From Linum tenue (lineage: Eukaryota > Streptophyta > Magnoliopsida > Malpighiales > Linaceae): a stretch of DNA of 64,000 nt. Below, piece after piece: positions 1 through 9,702 of the stretch. The translations under genes were made by a program, and so were the position numbers. The notes under the pieces are model-generated. The model had not been told where the DNA came from. It ran no database searches and saw only the letters and a list, made by a program, of their open reading frames with translations. Location of the stretch: the NCBI GenBank assembly GCA_946122785.1, contig CAMGYJ010000003.1:25871811-25935810 (forward strand), read 5' to 3'. Position 1 is the stretch's first letter. Each line of letters starts with the position of its first letter.

Positions 1-120
1 ATATTGGGAAATGGATATATTTGGCAAAGAACAACTTTAAAACATGGATATAAGTGGTATTTCGGGAAATTTGGATATTATTGGCACAACCGTGAAAGTT
101 TTGGATATAAAAGTGTATTA
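1..120. mobile_element. Terminal sequence of a Mutator-like element (partial)
   Basis: Read on the minus strand this segment closely resembles the terminal sequence at 34151-34270. Both contain, in the same order, an AATACACTT-type start, TATAGCCAAA or TATATCCAAA, a CACGG or GACGG block, TGCCAA, and GGGAAATACCA or CCCGAAATACCA. Two ends of this type in one window suggest a repeated TIR family of MULE type. Only one end is visible because the rest would lie before base 1. The family assignment is inferred from the repeat style; no transposase is seen. Confidence 0.4.
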
Positions 121-599
121 AACCTTATTATTATGGTGTTTGGATTTTGCTGCTAGAGTCGTTGTCGGTTCAGCCCCCGCCCGCACTATCCTTTGATTTG
201 TTCCTCCACTGCCATGAAAATGGATTATTTTATTACTAATAGCAACGGCTGATTAATGCTCTTTATCTTTGTTGATTAATTCTTGTTGTTACATTTTATT
301 AGCAATCCTAGTTTGGCTTTCTTACCCTAAAACTTGCGCGAAGAGCACCATCCCAGATTAGCCTACCAAGCAAAACTTCTTCAATTTTTTTACTGATTTT
401 GGTCACTAGTCTTGTTGTGAGAATTTAGGATAATTGGAGAGAAATGAGAGGGATTGAAAAGAGAAATTAGGGTTAGCCATTGGGTAGATGAATATTTAGG
501 AGAATTGGGGAAGATTAGAAAGAAGAAGATATACGGAGTAGTGGGTTTTCAATATTGTTCTCTCTTAATTTTGACAAATAACGTCTCAACCCTTTAAAT
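121..599. other. Intergenic, nothing recognised
   Basis: AT-rich sequence with a polypyrimidine stretch and no convincing ORF, terminal repeat or RNA gene. It may be degraded transposon sequence. Confidence 0.4.
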
Positions 600-1985
600 T
601 TGTTCTATCAAATAACAAGAAAATCGCCAAATACCCCCAGGACCGAGCCCTCTCGACTCACTATCAGGTTTCTAACATTCTCATCCTCTGAAAAACCAAC
701 CTTGCTCTCAAGAAGGGACGGAGCTAGGTGAGGTCTCAGGAGGGTCCCGACCCCCCGAGAATTTTAGAACCTATGTGTAATTTTATACGAAATATTTGTA
801 TATACTTACGTGACTAAGAAAGAATTATAAAGCCCCTCCAGCCCTCCTAGTCTAGCAGGAGCACATTTTATCCTCCCCTCAGTAGACCCGAGTTCTAGTG
901 CTAGTGGGAGCAGGTTATATGAATTTTAATTTTTGCCCAGTTTTTCCTTTTTCTTTCAAAAATTTTACCTCAAAGTTACTAAAAAAAATACATTACGTAA
1001 TGTTTTCAATTTTTTTTTTGTATTTACCAAAGACTTAATTTAATTTTAATATTTTTTATAAGTTTGGTCATTTTAACTATACAAATTTAATTCTCCAACT
1101 TTTGAATTCATATTTGTCTTGGTTATATTAATTATCTTCAAAGATTAACATACATATATTTATTTTGTGGTTATAAAAATATTGAAAGACATGCTAAACA
1201 TTAGAATACATGATTTTTTTTTCAAAGATTAATATTATCATTTATAAAAATATTGAAGGACATGCTATCTATTGAAATGCATGATTTTTTTTTCATATAA
1301 TCTAATTACTTATTTGGAACATAATACCTTATAAATTTATTTTTCATATAATTTAATAACGTGTTCATATACTTCATATTTTCCTGATTAGTAAACGAAA
1401 TTTTTTTTGCCCCCCCGAACCTCAAATTCAGGCTCCGTCCCTGCCCTCAAGGTCGAATGTCGTGTACTTCTGGCGAATGGTCCTTGTGTCCTTTCACTTG
1501 GCATCATTTGTTTTTGTATGCTGCCAACGAAGCAGGCTATTCTCCATTAGCTTGCCTCCCTTCTAAACGCATACGGTATGTACAACCTCCACTGGCTCAA
1601 GCTCCAACCCGCCATCTTTATTGAACGGGGGACGATACGATTGATCTGGGGTAGTAGTGCCTCGATATCTATGAAGTAAAGACACATGGAAGGTCGGCAG
1701 ATGTGTGTTGTCTTCGACAACTGCAACTTGTATGCCACAACGCTAATGTGCCCCGTCACCTGGTAGGACTTGAAGTAGAAGGCATCAAACTTCTGATAAA
1801 CCCTCCGAAATACAATGTATGCCGATGCATATGCAACCATAGTAGAAACCATCCCCATCCTCGAACTCTTCCTCACGACATTCGTAATCTTCCAAATGCT
1901 TCATCTAATTGGTGTAGGTGGCTAGTCTCGTCCTCAACTGCGCCAAGGCTACATCATGAGCACCCATACCCCTATCTATGGTTAT
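600..1985 (-). pseudogene. Gypsy (chromovirus-type) pol 3' remnant
   Basis: The minus-strand translation in several frames matches the end of a chromovirus polyprotein. The 1547-1876 frame contains VVAYKLQL, the integrase-to-chromodomain linker seen in gypsy elements as VAYKLxLP...HPVFHVS. Upstream (1880-1980) is a degenerate helix-rich stretch ending in EFEDGD, matching the usual VEFQVGD block. Downstream come a chromodomain-like stretch around 1450-1540 and a tail, FDLE then SKVGF, across 1450 and 700. The remnant is interrupted by a MITE at 713-1442. Frames change several times and stops are present, so it is dead. Identification is by family resemblance only. Confidence 0.6.
713..1442. 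mobile_element. MITE, AGGGACGGAGC-type TIR
   Basis: Inverted termini begin AGGGACGGAGC on both sides (left from 714; right end read in reverse complement). The element is flanked by GCTCTCAAG (704-712) and GCCCTCAAG (1443-1451), a 9-bp TSD with one mismatch. The interior is AT-rich with a short internal duplication around 1160-1300 (ATATTGAARGACATGCTA twice). It has no coding capacity. It splits the gypsy remnant at 600-1985, so it inserted after that element. The GGCGGAGC-type terminus recurs at 18779. Superfamily (MULE or hAT) is left open because the TSD can be read as 8 or 9 bp. Confidence 0.75.
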
Positions 1986-1988
1986 AGG

Positions 1989-2652
1989 TATAATATGCCC
2001 CTATGCTTTGCATTTTTCTCAAATATGCCCCTCTACTATAAATCACATCAAATTTGCTCTTCTACTATCAAATAATTCTCAATCCTACCCTTCTGTCAGT
2101 CTTTCCATCTCAAATATGTTAAATTTGATCCAACCATGATTTGCCCAAAAAAATGAAAGAGTAAAAGATGTGTTTACCCTCCGTCATTCTAACCGTCAGC
2201 ATCCCAACTCCCCATCCCTACCCCCATTCAAAGCCTCTGTCGGAAAATGAGTTCTCCGCCCCGCCAACTCTCACCCGATTGCCCTGATTTTGGCATTGTC
2301 ATATTTTCAAACCGCTTTGGCTTTGGCGAATATTGTTTTTGGGACATCTGTGAATACTAAAGTGGTGATAAGTTAATTGGAAGTTTCTTGGTTTCATCGG
2401 GGTGCATGTATATATTTTCTACCCATAAACTTTTATATCATCTTACTGATTTTAGTTAAGAAAGGGGAACTTTGGATTTCATTGTTGAAACTATTGAATA
2501 TGTGGGCCTCGCGGAACGTTGATGATGATTCCCCAAAGTATTGTGACCTTGTTCGGAGTCATGGAAGGGTAGGTTTGATGATTGTTAGATAGTAGAAGGG
2601 CAAGTTTGATGTGAATTATATTAAAGGGGCAGATTTGAGAAAAAAGTAAACT
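1989..2652. mobile_element. Non-autonomous TIR element
   Basis: An inverted pair of about 82 bp is visible: left arm about 2011-2092, right arm about 2565-2650. Both carry, in order, TTTTTCTCAAAT.TGCCCCT, TCACATCAAA, TTGC.CTTCTACTAT and CCTACCCTT. The roughly 470-bp interior has no credible ORF. The right arm abuts the Copia LTR at 2659, so its outer end may have been lost or separated. The long TIR fits a MULE-like element, but no TSD was found. Confidence 0.55.
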
Positions 2653-2658
2653 AAATTA

Positions 2659-3174
2659 GGATTTTGTGATGAGAGAATTTAATTGGCAATCAAAAACTTG
2701 ATTTGCTTCTCTGTATTTGGTTATGCTTTATACAATATTACAGGGAGGAGAAATTTTACAATGCTATATAGTATTGGTGCTAAAGGTTTTTGCCTTTATG
2801 GTACAACTTAGTTATGGTACAATTTCAGATTGTACCTATATTTTTTGTACAAATTCTTTTATGGTACAACTTGAACTTGTACCTTTATGTGATGGTACAC
2901 CTTCAAGTTGTAAAGTTGTACCATAACATAAGGGTACAAATTGCTTTATGGTACAACCTAAACTTATACATTTAATGTTATGATACAACTTTAAGTTGTA
3001 CATTAAAGCACCAATATTATATAGCATAGTAGAAGTGCTCTTACAGGAAGAGTCTGTTGAGAGTTTGAGGGGAAGTGTAAAGGAAAGAAGGAGAATGTAC
3101 AAGGGATGTGAAGTAGTGGGTTCCGAAGAACGGGCATAATGATAAAACAATATTTATTCTTTTTCTCCAATACG
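2659..3174 (-). repeat. 3' LTR of the minus-strand Copia, MITE-interrupted
   Basis: It matches the 7042-7255 LTR: TTTTGTGATGAGAG, CTCTGTATT.GGTTAT, ACAATATTACAGGG, then after the inserted MITE GAGTCTGTTGAGAGTTTGAG and TATTTATTCTTTTT.TCCAATAC. The uninterrupted LTR would be about 215 bp. The many substitutions from the other LTR indicate an old insertion. Confidence 0.8.
2745..3040. mobile_element. 296-bp MITE inside the Copia LTR
   Basis: Flanked by TTACAGG on both sides (2738-2744 and 3041-3047); comparison with the intact LTR copy shows the empty site. Termini are inverted over about 35 bp: GCTATATAGTATTGGTGC on the left, and GCTATATAATATTGGTGC from the right read in reverse complement, each preceded by a GAG. 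The interior is a string of imperfect dyads of the form TATGGTACAA...TTGTACC. The TSD length fits a hAT-type element. It has no ORF of its own, although it produces short overlapping reading frames on both strands. Confidence 0.8.
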
Positions 3175-3189
3175 CCCCCGCAAGATGGA

Positions 3190-3760
3190 GGAGCTATCAA
3201 CGACGCCAATCTTGGACCGTAGAAGAAGAAAGCGCGAAGCAGTGAGAGGCATGGTGAGGATGTCGACAAGCTGATGGGTAGTCAGAATCTAGCAAACCTG
3301 GAGGCGACCAGCTTGAACAAGTTGACAGACAAAACGGAAGTCGAGAGCCAAATGCTTCATCTGTGAGTGGAAGACCGGATTGGAGCTGAAAATGGTGGCT
3401 CCCAAATTATCAGAGAATAGCATTGGCAATGATGAGAGCGGGTGGTGGAGTTCCGCCAACAGATTCTGAACACATTCCAACTCGGCAGTAGCATGGGCGA
3501 TGACACGATATTTAGCCTAAGTACTCGAGCGAGCAACGATCCGTTGTTTTTTAGAGCGCCAGGAAATGAGAGTGGATCCCAAGTAGACAAGATAAGAATA
3601 TGTGGAGGTGCGATCATCCATATTTCCAGCCTAGTCCGAGTCATCAAACGCAGTGAGGCGCAAAGGATGGGTAGCACGTAGAATACCAAGACCATAGGAG
3701 ATTGTGCCGCACACATACTAGAGTAATCTTTTGAGGCATTGCCAATGTAGGAGAGGAGCC
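3190..3760 (-). pseudogene. Copia RNase H domain remnant
   Basis: Translating the minus strand across frames gives the Copia RNase H landmarks in order: a DDSDWAG block near 3645, a WRSKKQ block near 3560 followed by a degraded TEAEY-type region, SDNLGA near 3410, and a HLALDFRFV stretch near 3350, just before the purine tract. Frameshifts and stops separate these blocks. Confidence 0.65.
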
Positions 3761-3846
3761 ATCACAGAGTGAGAGAGTGACAGAGGAGGCCAATGAAGTT
3801 GAGATCAGGAAGGTGTCCATCATATGAAAACGAGTGAGAATATTTG

Positions 3847-4660
3847 TCATGTACTTGTGCTGAGAGAGAACATAAACAGTAGCCGTGGGAATGACTTCAA
3901 TGCCCAAAAAATATTAATATCACCAAGTGCTTTGAGAGAGATCTGGCGTGCCAAAGCCAGCTGAAAAGCAGAGAGAGTGGCCACATCATTTCCTGTGAGT
4001 AAGAGATCATCCACATAGACCAGGAAATACATGGTAACACCGGAACGATGATATATAGACAAATAGTGAGGAATTAGATTGAGTATTCCGGAAGGCAAAT
4101 TCGAGAAGGAAGGAATTGAGAGCACTGTACCATGCTCGAGGAGCCTCGCAAGGGGCAACTTGATCCTCTTCCCCCGGGATCCCAGATGAGGGAACCCTAG
4201 GAGAGCCGCTGAACATAAATGGCGTGGTGAAGACGACAAACATGAGTAGGACGACTGGGGTCAACAAAGCCTTGAGGTTGCACCATGTAGACCTCATCAT
4301 CAAGTGGTCCTTGAAAAAAGGCATTGTTGACGTCGAATTGCTTGATAGGCCAATTATGGGAAAAAGCAATGGTGAAGACAGTACAATCAGTAACCGGCTT
4401 GACCGCTGGATTGAAAGTATCCTGGAAGTCTACGCCGAGGCGTTGGTGAAAACCCTTCGCAACAAAACGACACTTGAAGAGGTTGATAGAACCGTCAGAG
4501 TGATGCTTAATACGACAGACCCATTTGTTCCCAAGAAAATTAAAGTGAGGCTAGCGGGGAACGAGATCTCATGTGTGATTGTGAAGAAGGACAATGTGTT
4601 CCTCGTGAATTGCAGCATTCCACTCGGGATATTTCATTGCATCATAGACAGAATGCGACT
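3847..4660 (-). pseudogene. Copia reverse transcriptase remnant
   Basis: The catalytic YVDDLLLTGND motif is present around 4005-4040 in an otherwise intact stretch. Upstream pieces of the palm and fingers subdomains continue towards 4660 in shifted frames. The plus-strand reading frames over this area are shadows. It is not functional, because no single frame spans the domain. Confidence 0.75.
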
Positions 4661-4799
4661 CTAGCGGAGGTGCGCAAGTGGTGAAGTTGGAAGGAAAGAG
4701 GTGTTTGGGTTTGTAAATCCCAGTATGGGCCATGGTAGTCATCCGATGGATGCGGAGGAGTGGAGGAGGAGTAGTGGGCCGAGAAGCAGTGGAAAGGGG

Positions 4800-5348
4800 C
4801 TAGGAGATCTCAAGCTTATGGGAGGAGTAAGGACGCAACCAAGGGTAACACAAGCAACCAAAGACACGGAGTTTATGATAATTAGGGACGATGTTGAAAG
4901 GAGTAGTATAGGGAATGTGACCACACAGTGCAGAGGACGGGAGACAGTTAATCACATAGGTAGCAGTGGAAAAAGCAAAAGACCAAAAAATGGTAGGCAA
5001 ATTAGCATGATGCAGGAGAGTGATACACGTTTCAGCAAGAAGGTGATGTTTTCTTTTGGCGAGGCTATTATGCTCAGGAGTATGTGGAGGTGTGAGGAGA
5101 TGACTAATCCCATGATTAGCAAGTGTTGAGCAAAATGTTTGAAATTCACCACCACCATCAGAGTAAATGCGACGAATAGTGGTGGAAAAATAGATTTCAA
5201 CCATCTTGCGAAAAACAATAAACACTGGCAGAACATAAGACTTATATTTCAAAGTATAACACCAAGTATAGCGGGAAAAATGTTTAACGATGATTAAATA
5301 ATAAAAAAAATCATCAATGGAGGTGATCGATGCGGGCCCCCCAAACAT
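4800..5348 (-). pseudogene. Copia integrase core remnant
   Basis: A continuous 182-codon stretch resembles the RE1-type integrase core: an SIDDF region carrying the first Asp, RRIYSDGGGEF carrying the second Asp (normally SDNGGEF), the PPHTPEH block, and a C-terminal VFGCLCYPWLRPY. In the block normally read as HNGLSERKH the sequence reads HNSLAKRKH, so the third acidic residue of the D-D-E triad is replaced by Lys. The enzyme could not be active even if expressed. Confidence 0.8.
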
Positions 5349-5369
5349 TCGTATACAATAACGAATGGT

Positions 5370-5756
5370 CTAGTGATGGATAAGGAAGAGACGACAAAAT
5401 GGAGTTATGACTTTTATTAGAAAGACATGACTTGCAATGACTACTGACGAGGGAGACGATACTGGTAAAGAGCGAGGGCGGAGGAGACTAGTGAGCGAGT
5501 GATGAGAGGGGTGACCAAGGCGGGCGTGACAGGATGTAAAGGAAGTGAGGGTGGTGACAAAAGTAAGACGAACTATATCCACATCACTAGACAGCTCATA
5601 GACATGGCCATTATTTGCCCCTTTCAGTAGCGGCGCCCCCGTGCGAAGATCCTTCACAACAAAATAATCAGCAAAAAATTCCATCGAAATGGGATTAGTA
5701 CAACAAAGATTGGCCATAGAGATAAGTTTGCGTTTGATGGCAGGGGCACATAACAC
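5370..5756 (-). pseudogene. Copia GAG-pre-integrase / protease-end remnant
   Basis: The frame contains a DLRTGAPLLKG segment followed by HARLGHPSH, the His of the H-H-C-C zinc-binding domain that precedes Copia integrase. It continues into the integrase remnant in another frame. The protease would lie between 5760 and 6290, where only short frames remain. Confidence 0.65.
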
Positions 5757-6313
5757 ATCTTATAATTGAAAAGAAGTAGTGGAATTGTGTAATGTAGAAA
5801 ACCCAATGTGTGTTATTTGCAAACCTGTGCCATCGCCAACTAGAATTTCGTAAGGTCCAGTGTAGTCTGAATAGAGGAACAGATTCCCTAAATCAGAGGT
5901 AACATGATGGGAGGCAGCAGAATCAAGCAACCATGGACTGGAGGGAGGAGCACGACTGGCAGTCGTGAGGTGGACTTGAGACTAACGGGCCTGATATGTA
6001 TAGCGCGCCTGTGGAAAGAGCTTAAAACATTGTCGGACGGAATGCCCCGATCGTTCACAGAATTGACCAATGACGGGGGCTTGCGCGGGCCAAAGGAATG
6101 CGGCCTATAAGAGTAATGGTTATGCAGGCCAGAAGAGGAATGTGGTTGTGGATGGGGGTCTGAAGCCCGCTGGAAATCATCATAGGCCCGCTGGGAAGAG
6201 AACCCTCCTTGCGGTGAACGAGAGGAAGGGCTACCTCCGTCGTGACACTGTGCTTGAGAGAAAAAGGCCGTCAGCACAGAGTGCTTCACCTGAGCTTTGA
6301 GATCCGCCTCATA

Positions 6314-6946
6314 CTAATCGAGCGAATCAACCAAGTCCTCTAGACTTAGTCCAGGTCCTCTAGCACGAATGGAAGCATAAAAGGCAACATATTCTTCGCC
6401 TAAACCACAGAGACAGAAGACAACCAGATCGATGTCGTTGATGGGAGCATCGATGAGAGCAATTTCAACCGCTGTGCTCTTGAGATCGTTCACGAAATAT
6501 AGTATATCTCGATCCCCTTTGGCGGTTTTGGCTAACTTGCCCTCCAAATGAATAACACGAGACTGGGCATGGCTCTCATAGAGCTTTTCAAGGACTAGCC
6601 AAGCATCATGAGAGGTAGAGGCAACAGAAACAAAAGAGTAAATCGGTTCAGAAATCGAACAACGCAGAGCGTGTAGGATGAGCTTATATTGGCGGAACTA
6701 ATATTGATATGCCGAATTGGGTACGACTGTGCCGGCCACCGTGATTGTGCAAGCGGGACCAACTTGTGTACCATCGATGAAGCCGAATAGATCAAGACCC
6801 ATGAGCAGTGTTTCGAGCTGGGAGCGCCAGGAGGCAAAATTTGTTGGGGTGAGCTTCAAGGGGAGCTGAGCGTAAGGACCGAAAGTGATAATTGTGGGGA
6901 CCTCGGGTGAGGTAGTTGTGTTGTGAACCGCGGAGCCATCAGACAT
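6314..6946 (-). pseudogene. Copia gag remnant
   Basis: The frame starting at 6946 begins MSDGSAVHN and contains KLTPTNFASWRSQLETLL and LFGFIDG, the N-terminal gag signature of RE1-type Copia elements (KLxxxNYxxW...L..L.GFxDG). A shifted continuation at 6314-6547 has the LKSTAVEIALIDAPI and LCGLGEEY blocks typical of the gag middle. A zinc-knuckle region is not intact. The start lies about 75 bp inside the primer binding site, as expected for gag. Confidence 0.75.
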
Positions 6947-7041
6947 GGTGGCAGGGAAGAGAAGCAGAGAAGAAAAAAAAGAGAAAGAACAATTGATTGG
7001 ATCGATAGTAGTTGATTGTTGCTAGCTCTGATACCATATTA

Positions 7042-7255
7042 TGATTTTGTGATGAGAGGATATAATTGGAAATAAAAAACTTGATTTGTTTCTCTGTATT
7101 CAGTTATACTTTATACAATATTACAGGGAGAGTCTGTTGAGAGTTTGAGAGGAAGTGTACAGGAAAGAAGGGGAATGTACAGGGAATGTGAAGTAGTGGG
7201 TTCCGAAGAATGGGTATAATAATAAAAAGAATATTTATTCTTTTTATCCAATACA
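7042..7255 (-). repeat. 5' LTR of the minus-strand Copia (214 bp)
   Basis: Bounded on the inner side by a 5-bp spacer and the primer binding site at 7021-7036. In element orientation it begins TGTATTGG and ends AAAATCA, so TG...CA termini are present. Its outer 53 bp (7203-7255) were later copied in a tandem duplication. Confidence 0.85.
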
Positions 7256-7839
7256 CGGCTGCTGATGAGCAAAACCCACTAATCCAACCTGCTTGCACCA
7301 ATGAAGTGCATCACATAAAGTCACCAACTCCATCATGACCAAATCTTCCATTCCTTCATAAAAAACACAATGAGCCATCACTTCGTCCCTCGACGCATCC
7401 CGAATCTTATTGTTGAGTATACTGTACCACTAAAGGAACACACCAAAACCCATTAACTAAGCCTTATGTATCAACATCACTAGAGGTCCTTGCACTATGC
7501 CCCTTATATCCTCTAGAGGCACCGAAGAATGGGTATAATAATAAAAAGAATATTTATTCTTTTTATCCAACACGTGGCTGCTGATGAGCAAAACCCACTA
7601 ATCCAACCTGCTTGCACCACTGAAGTGCATCACATAAAGCCACCAACTCTATCATGACCATATCTTCCATTTCTTCATGACAAACACCATGAGCAATCAC
7701 TTCGTCCCCGACGCACCCCGAATCATATTGTTGAGTATACTGCACCACTAAAGGAACACACCAAACCCCATTAACTAAGCCTTATGTATCAAACTCACTA
7801 GAGGTCCTTGAACTAGGCCCCTTATATCCTCTAGAGGCA
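7203..7839. repeat. Two tandem copies of a ~319-bp unit
   Basis: Unit 1 is 7203-7521 and unit 2 is 7522-7839. Each unit begins with CCGAAGAATGGGTATAATAA, the LTR edge, and ends CTCTAGAGGCA. The pentamer CCGAA occurs at the start of each unit and again at 7840, so the junction has 5-bp microhomology. The units differ by scattered substitutions. The minus strand of the non-LTR part resembles a fragment of the RVT_3 RNase H-like domain of plant retroelements (ELVALCDALQWCKQVGL). That resemblance is weak. Confidence 0.8.
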
Positions 7840-8190
7840 CCGAAATTGCAAGCCACTCTCCCACGTCTGCAGATTACACTGGCGCACCAAACAAGGAGTC
7901 CAAATATTTTTAAGTTTAAACATGACTTAATTGCGAGACTTCCAAATGCTTCAATTTATTTTGAAATATAATTAGAATGAAACGTCAAATGTTATCTTGT
8001 TCCCATGCAATGACATGGTTCATGGTTATGGACTCAGATGGTGTGAGGTACTACTTTGTCAGATGGATCTTACTTGGCTTACAATATCCAAATCTCGTGG
8101 AATTGGCAGTCCTGCAGGATGTGATACGTTTATGCTCCAAGTTAGATATGTATAATTTTTTTTTTGTCTTTCAACCTTCAGGGCAACACC
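7840..8190. other. Intergenic between two retroelements
   Basis: AT-rich sequence with no TIR or credible gene. It ends at the AAGAT target site (8191-8195) of the plus-strand Copia element. Confidence 0.4.
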
Positions 8191-8195
8191 AAGAT

Positions 8196-8603
8196 TGTTG
8201 ATATGACTTGAATCGGACTATCAGCCGCTATGACTGGTAACCGGGGGTCTCGCTGCCCGGTCAGCGAGTGGGGTCCAGGGGCAACGCCCCCGGCCCACGG
8301 TGTATGGGCTCAATGTTATTTGGGTTCGGGTTCTGGGCCTGGTCTGTAACCGTTTCCTTTGCTAGGTTGGATTAGGTTTAGACCCACATGGAGAAGTACT
8401 ATAAATACTTCTCATACTCCTCTGTAATCTGTAATCTCCTCGATATAGTGAAACTGGCTCTCTCTCCGCCCGTGGACTAGCTAACACACATCGTGTTAGT
8501 GAACCACGTAAATCGTGTGTCTGTGTTCTTTCGATTCTCGCTTTCGTATTCTTGCTTTGTCGATTCCGGCGATTTCCCGATCCGTAGCAGCGCGTTTATA
8601 ACA
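8196..8603 (+). repeat. 5' LTR of the Tork-like Copia (408 bp)
   Basis: Starts TGTTGATATGACTTG and ends GCGTTTATAACA. It contains a TATAAATA box at 8400-8407 flanked by the inverted pair GAGAAGTA/TACTTCTC. Further on is a small hairpin, CTAACACACATCGTGTTAG, in the presumed R/U5 part, which the solo LTR at 26682-27045 nearly shares. Confidence 0.95.
8400..8407 (+). promoter_or_regulatory. LTR TATA box
   Basis: TATAAATA lies about 200 bp into the 5' LTR, in the position expected for the U3 promoter that drives the genomic RNA. It is duplicated in the 3' LTR. The flanking dyad GAGAAGTA...TACTTCTC is visible. Activity is inferred. Confidence 0.6.
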
Positions 8604-8605
8604 AG

Positions 8606-8617
8606 TGGTATCAGAGC
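8606..8617 (+). other. Primer binding site (initiator Met-tRNA type)
   Basis: TGGTATCAGAGC two bases after the 5' LTR, the standard plant Copia primer site complementary to the initiator methionine tRNA. Confidence 0.9.
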
Positions 8618-8670
8618 CGCAGCTGGAAATCAGGCTAGGGTTTTCGATTCAGAAGAATGACGTCGTGAAC

Positions 8671-9330
8671 ATGAAGATCGAAAAAGTTCACGGGGAAGAA
8701 CAGCTTCGTTATATGGCAGATCAAGATGCAGGCTTTATTGAAACAGCAAGGGCTGTGGGGGCCGCTGTCTGCGAACAGAAGAAGGCAGCGGTCGATGACG
8801 ATGAGTGGAATACCCTGGAGGAGAAGGCCCACTCGACCATCATGCTATCGTTGTCTGATGACGTCATCATTGAAGTCGCTGCTGAGAAGACTGCCGCGGG
8901 CTTGTGGTTGAAACTAGAGAGTCTGTACATGACTAAGTCTCTAACCAACAAGCTGCATCTCAAGCAACGGTTGTTTAGCTTGAGGATGCAAGAAGGTATG
9001 CCTTTGAGGGAATAACTCAAACATCTTAACTCTATTTTGATGGATATGCGTAATATAGATGTTCAAGTTGATGACGAGGATGCTGCCTAATCCTGCTGGT
9101 TTTCTTTGCCGAGTTCATATGAGAACTTTGTTGATTCTTTTATTGCTGGTAAAGAAAGCGTGTCGTTGGAGGAATGTCAGGTCTGTTCTTCATACGGAGA
9201 GAGATCAGACATAAGGTGTCCGGATCTGGTACAGGTGGTTGAGGCATCGGGTTTGGCTGTTACAGGTTGGAAAGGGAAAAGAGAAATCTGGTAAAGGGAA
9301 TTCGACAAGAATTCCAAGGGTCCCGGTCCA
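8671..9330 (+). pseudogene. Gag of the Tork-like Copia, disrupted
   Basis: The first ATG of the element is at 8671 and opens a gag-like frame. Coding similarity switches frame near an A-run at 8681-8685: FVIWQIKMQALLKQQGLW is read in one frame, LESLYMTKSLTNKL in another. The latter matches the conserved gag motif LESLYMxKxLTNKL of TNT1-type elements. In-frame TAA codons occur at 9013-9015 and 9088-9090, and the frame shifts again beyond 9170. The capsid protein cannot be made as one piece from this copy. Confidence 0.85.
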
Positions 9331-9702
9331 CAGCCAGGTGATGCTTGTCACAACTGTAAGGAAGTGGGGCATTGGAAGTACAACTGTCCCAAGAGAAGAG
9401 GGCAACAGAAGAAACAAGGTTCAGTTGCCGTGGCAGAAGTGGACAACAGTTCTGAAGACGATCTCGCCTTGGCTGTAGATGAGAAGGCACATCGTGGTGA
9501 TGTGTGGTTTCTGGATACTGCAGCCTCATACCATATGTCTCCGAACAGGGATTGCTTCACAACCTACGAGCAGATAGATGGTGGTAACGTGGTCATGGCT
9601 AATGGAGCTGTCTGCAAGGTTGTTGGAATCGGGTCCATAAAGGTTCGGACACATGATGGTTCGTTCTGTACCGTGAATGATGTCAGCATGTTCCACGAAT
9701 GA
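9331..9702 (+). pseudogene. Zinc knuckle and aspartic protease region
   Basis: A CCHC zinc knuckle (C-HNC-K....GHWKYNC) spans about 9347-9390. The protease follows with WFLDTAASYHM near 9507-9540; the usual motif is LDSGASxHM, so DTA stands where DSG or DTG is expected and the catalytic Gly is missing. The frame stops at a TGA around 9700, just before the pre-integrase domain, which continues in another frame. Confidence 0.85.

Larger units (their letters stand above)
2659..7255 (-). mobile_element. Degenerate Copia retrotransposon (RE1/Ale-like)
   Basis: Order on the minus strand is 5' LTR (7042-7255), PBS (7021-7036), gag, protease/GAG-pre-integrase, integrase, RT, RNase H, purine tract (about 3175-3190) and 3' LTR (2659-3174). 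The reverse complement of 7021-7036 is TGGTATCAGAGCTAGC, the initiator-Met-tRNA type primer site of plant Copia elements. Domain order gag-IN-RT is diagnostic of Copia, and the integrase resembles RE1. Frames are broken throughout and the integrase has lost key residues, so the copy is inactive. No TSD could be matched (AATTA to the left, CGGCT to the right). The right edge was later duplicated (7203-7839). Confidence 0.85.

Noticed and set aside
4224..5129. Long plus-strand frames at 4224-4664 and 4701-5129
   Set aside because: Antisense shadows of the minus-strand Copia RT/integrase region; no domain similarity.
2654..7260. Target-site duplication for the minus-strand Copia element
   Set aside because: Flanks AATTA and CGGCT do not match; the flanks may have been altered by later events.
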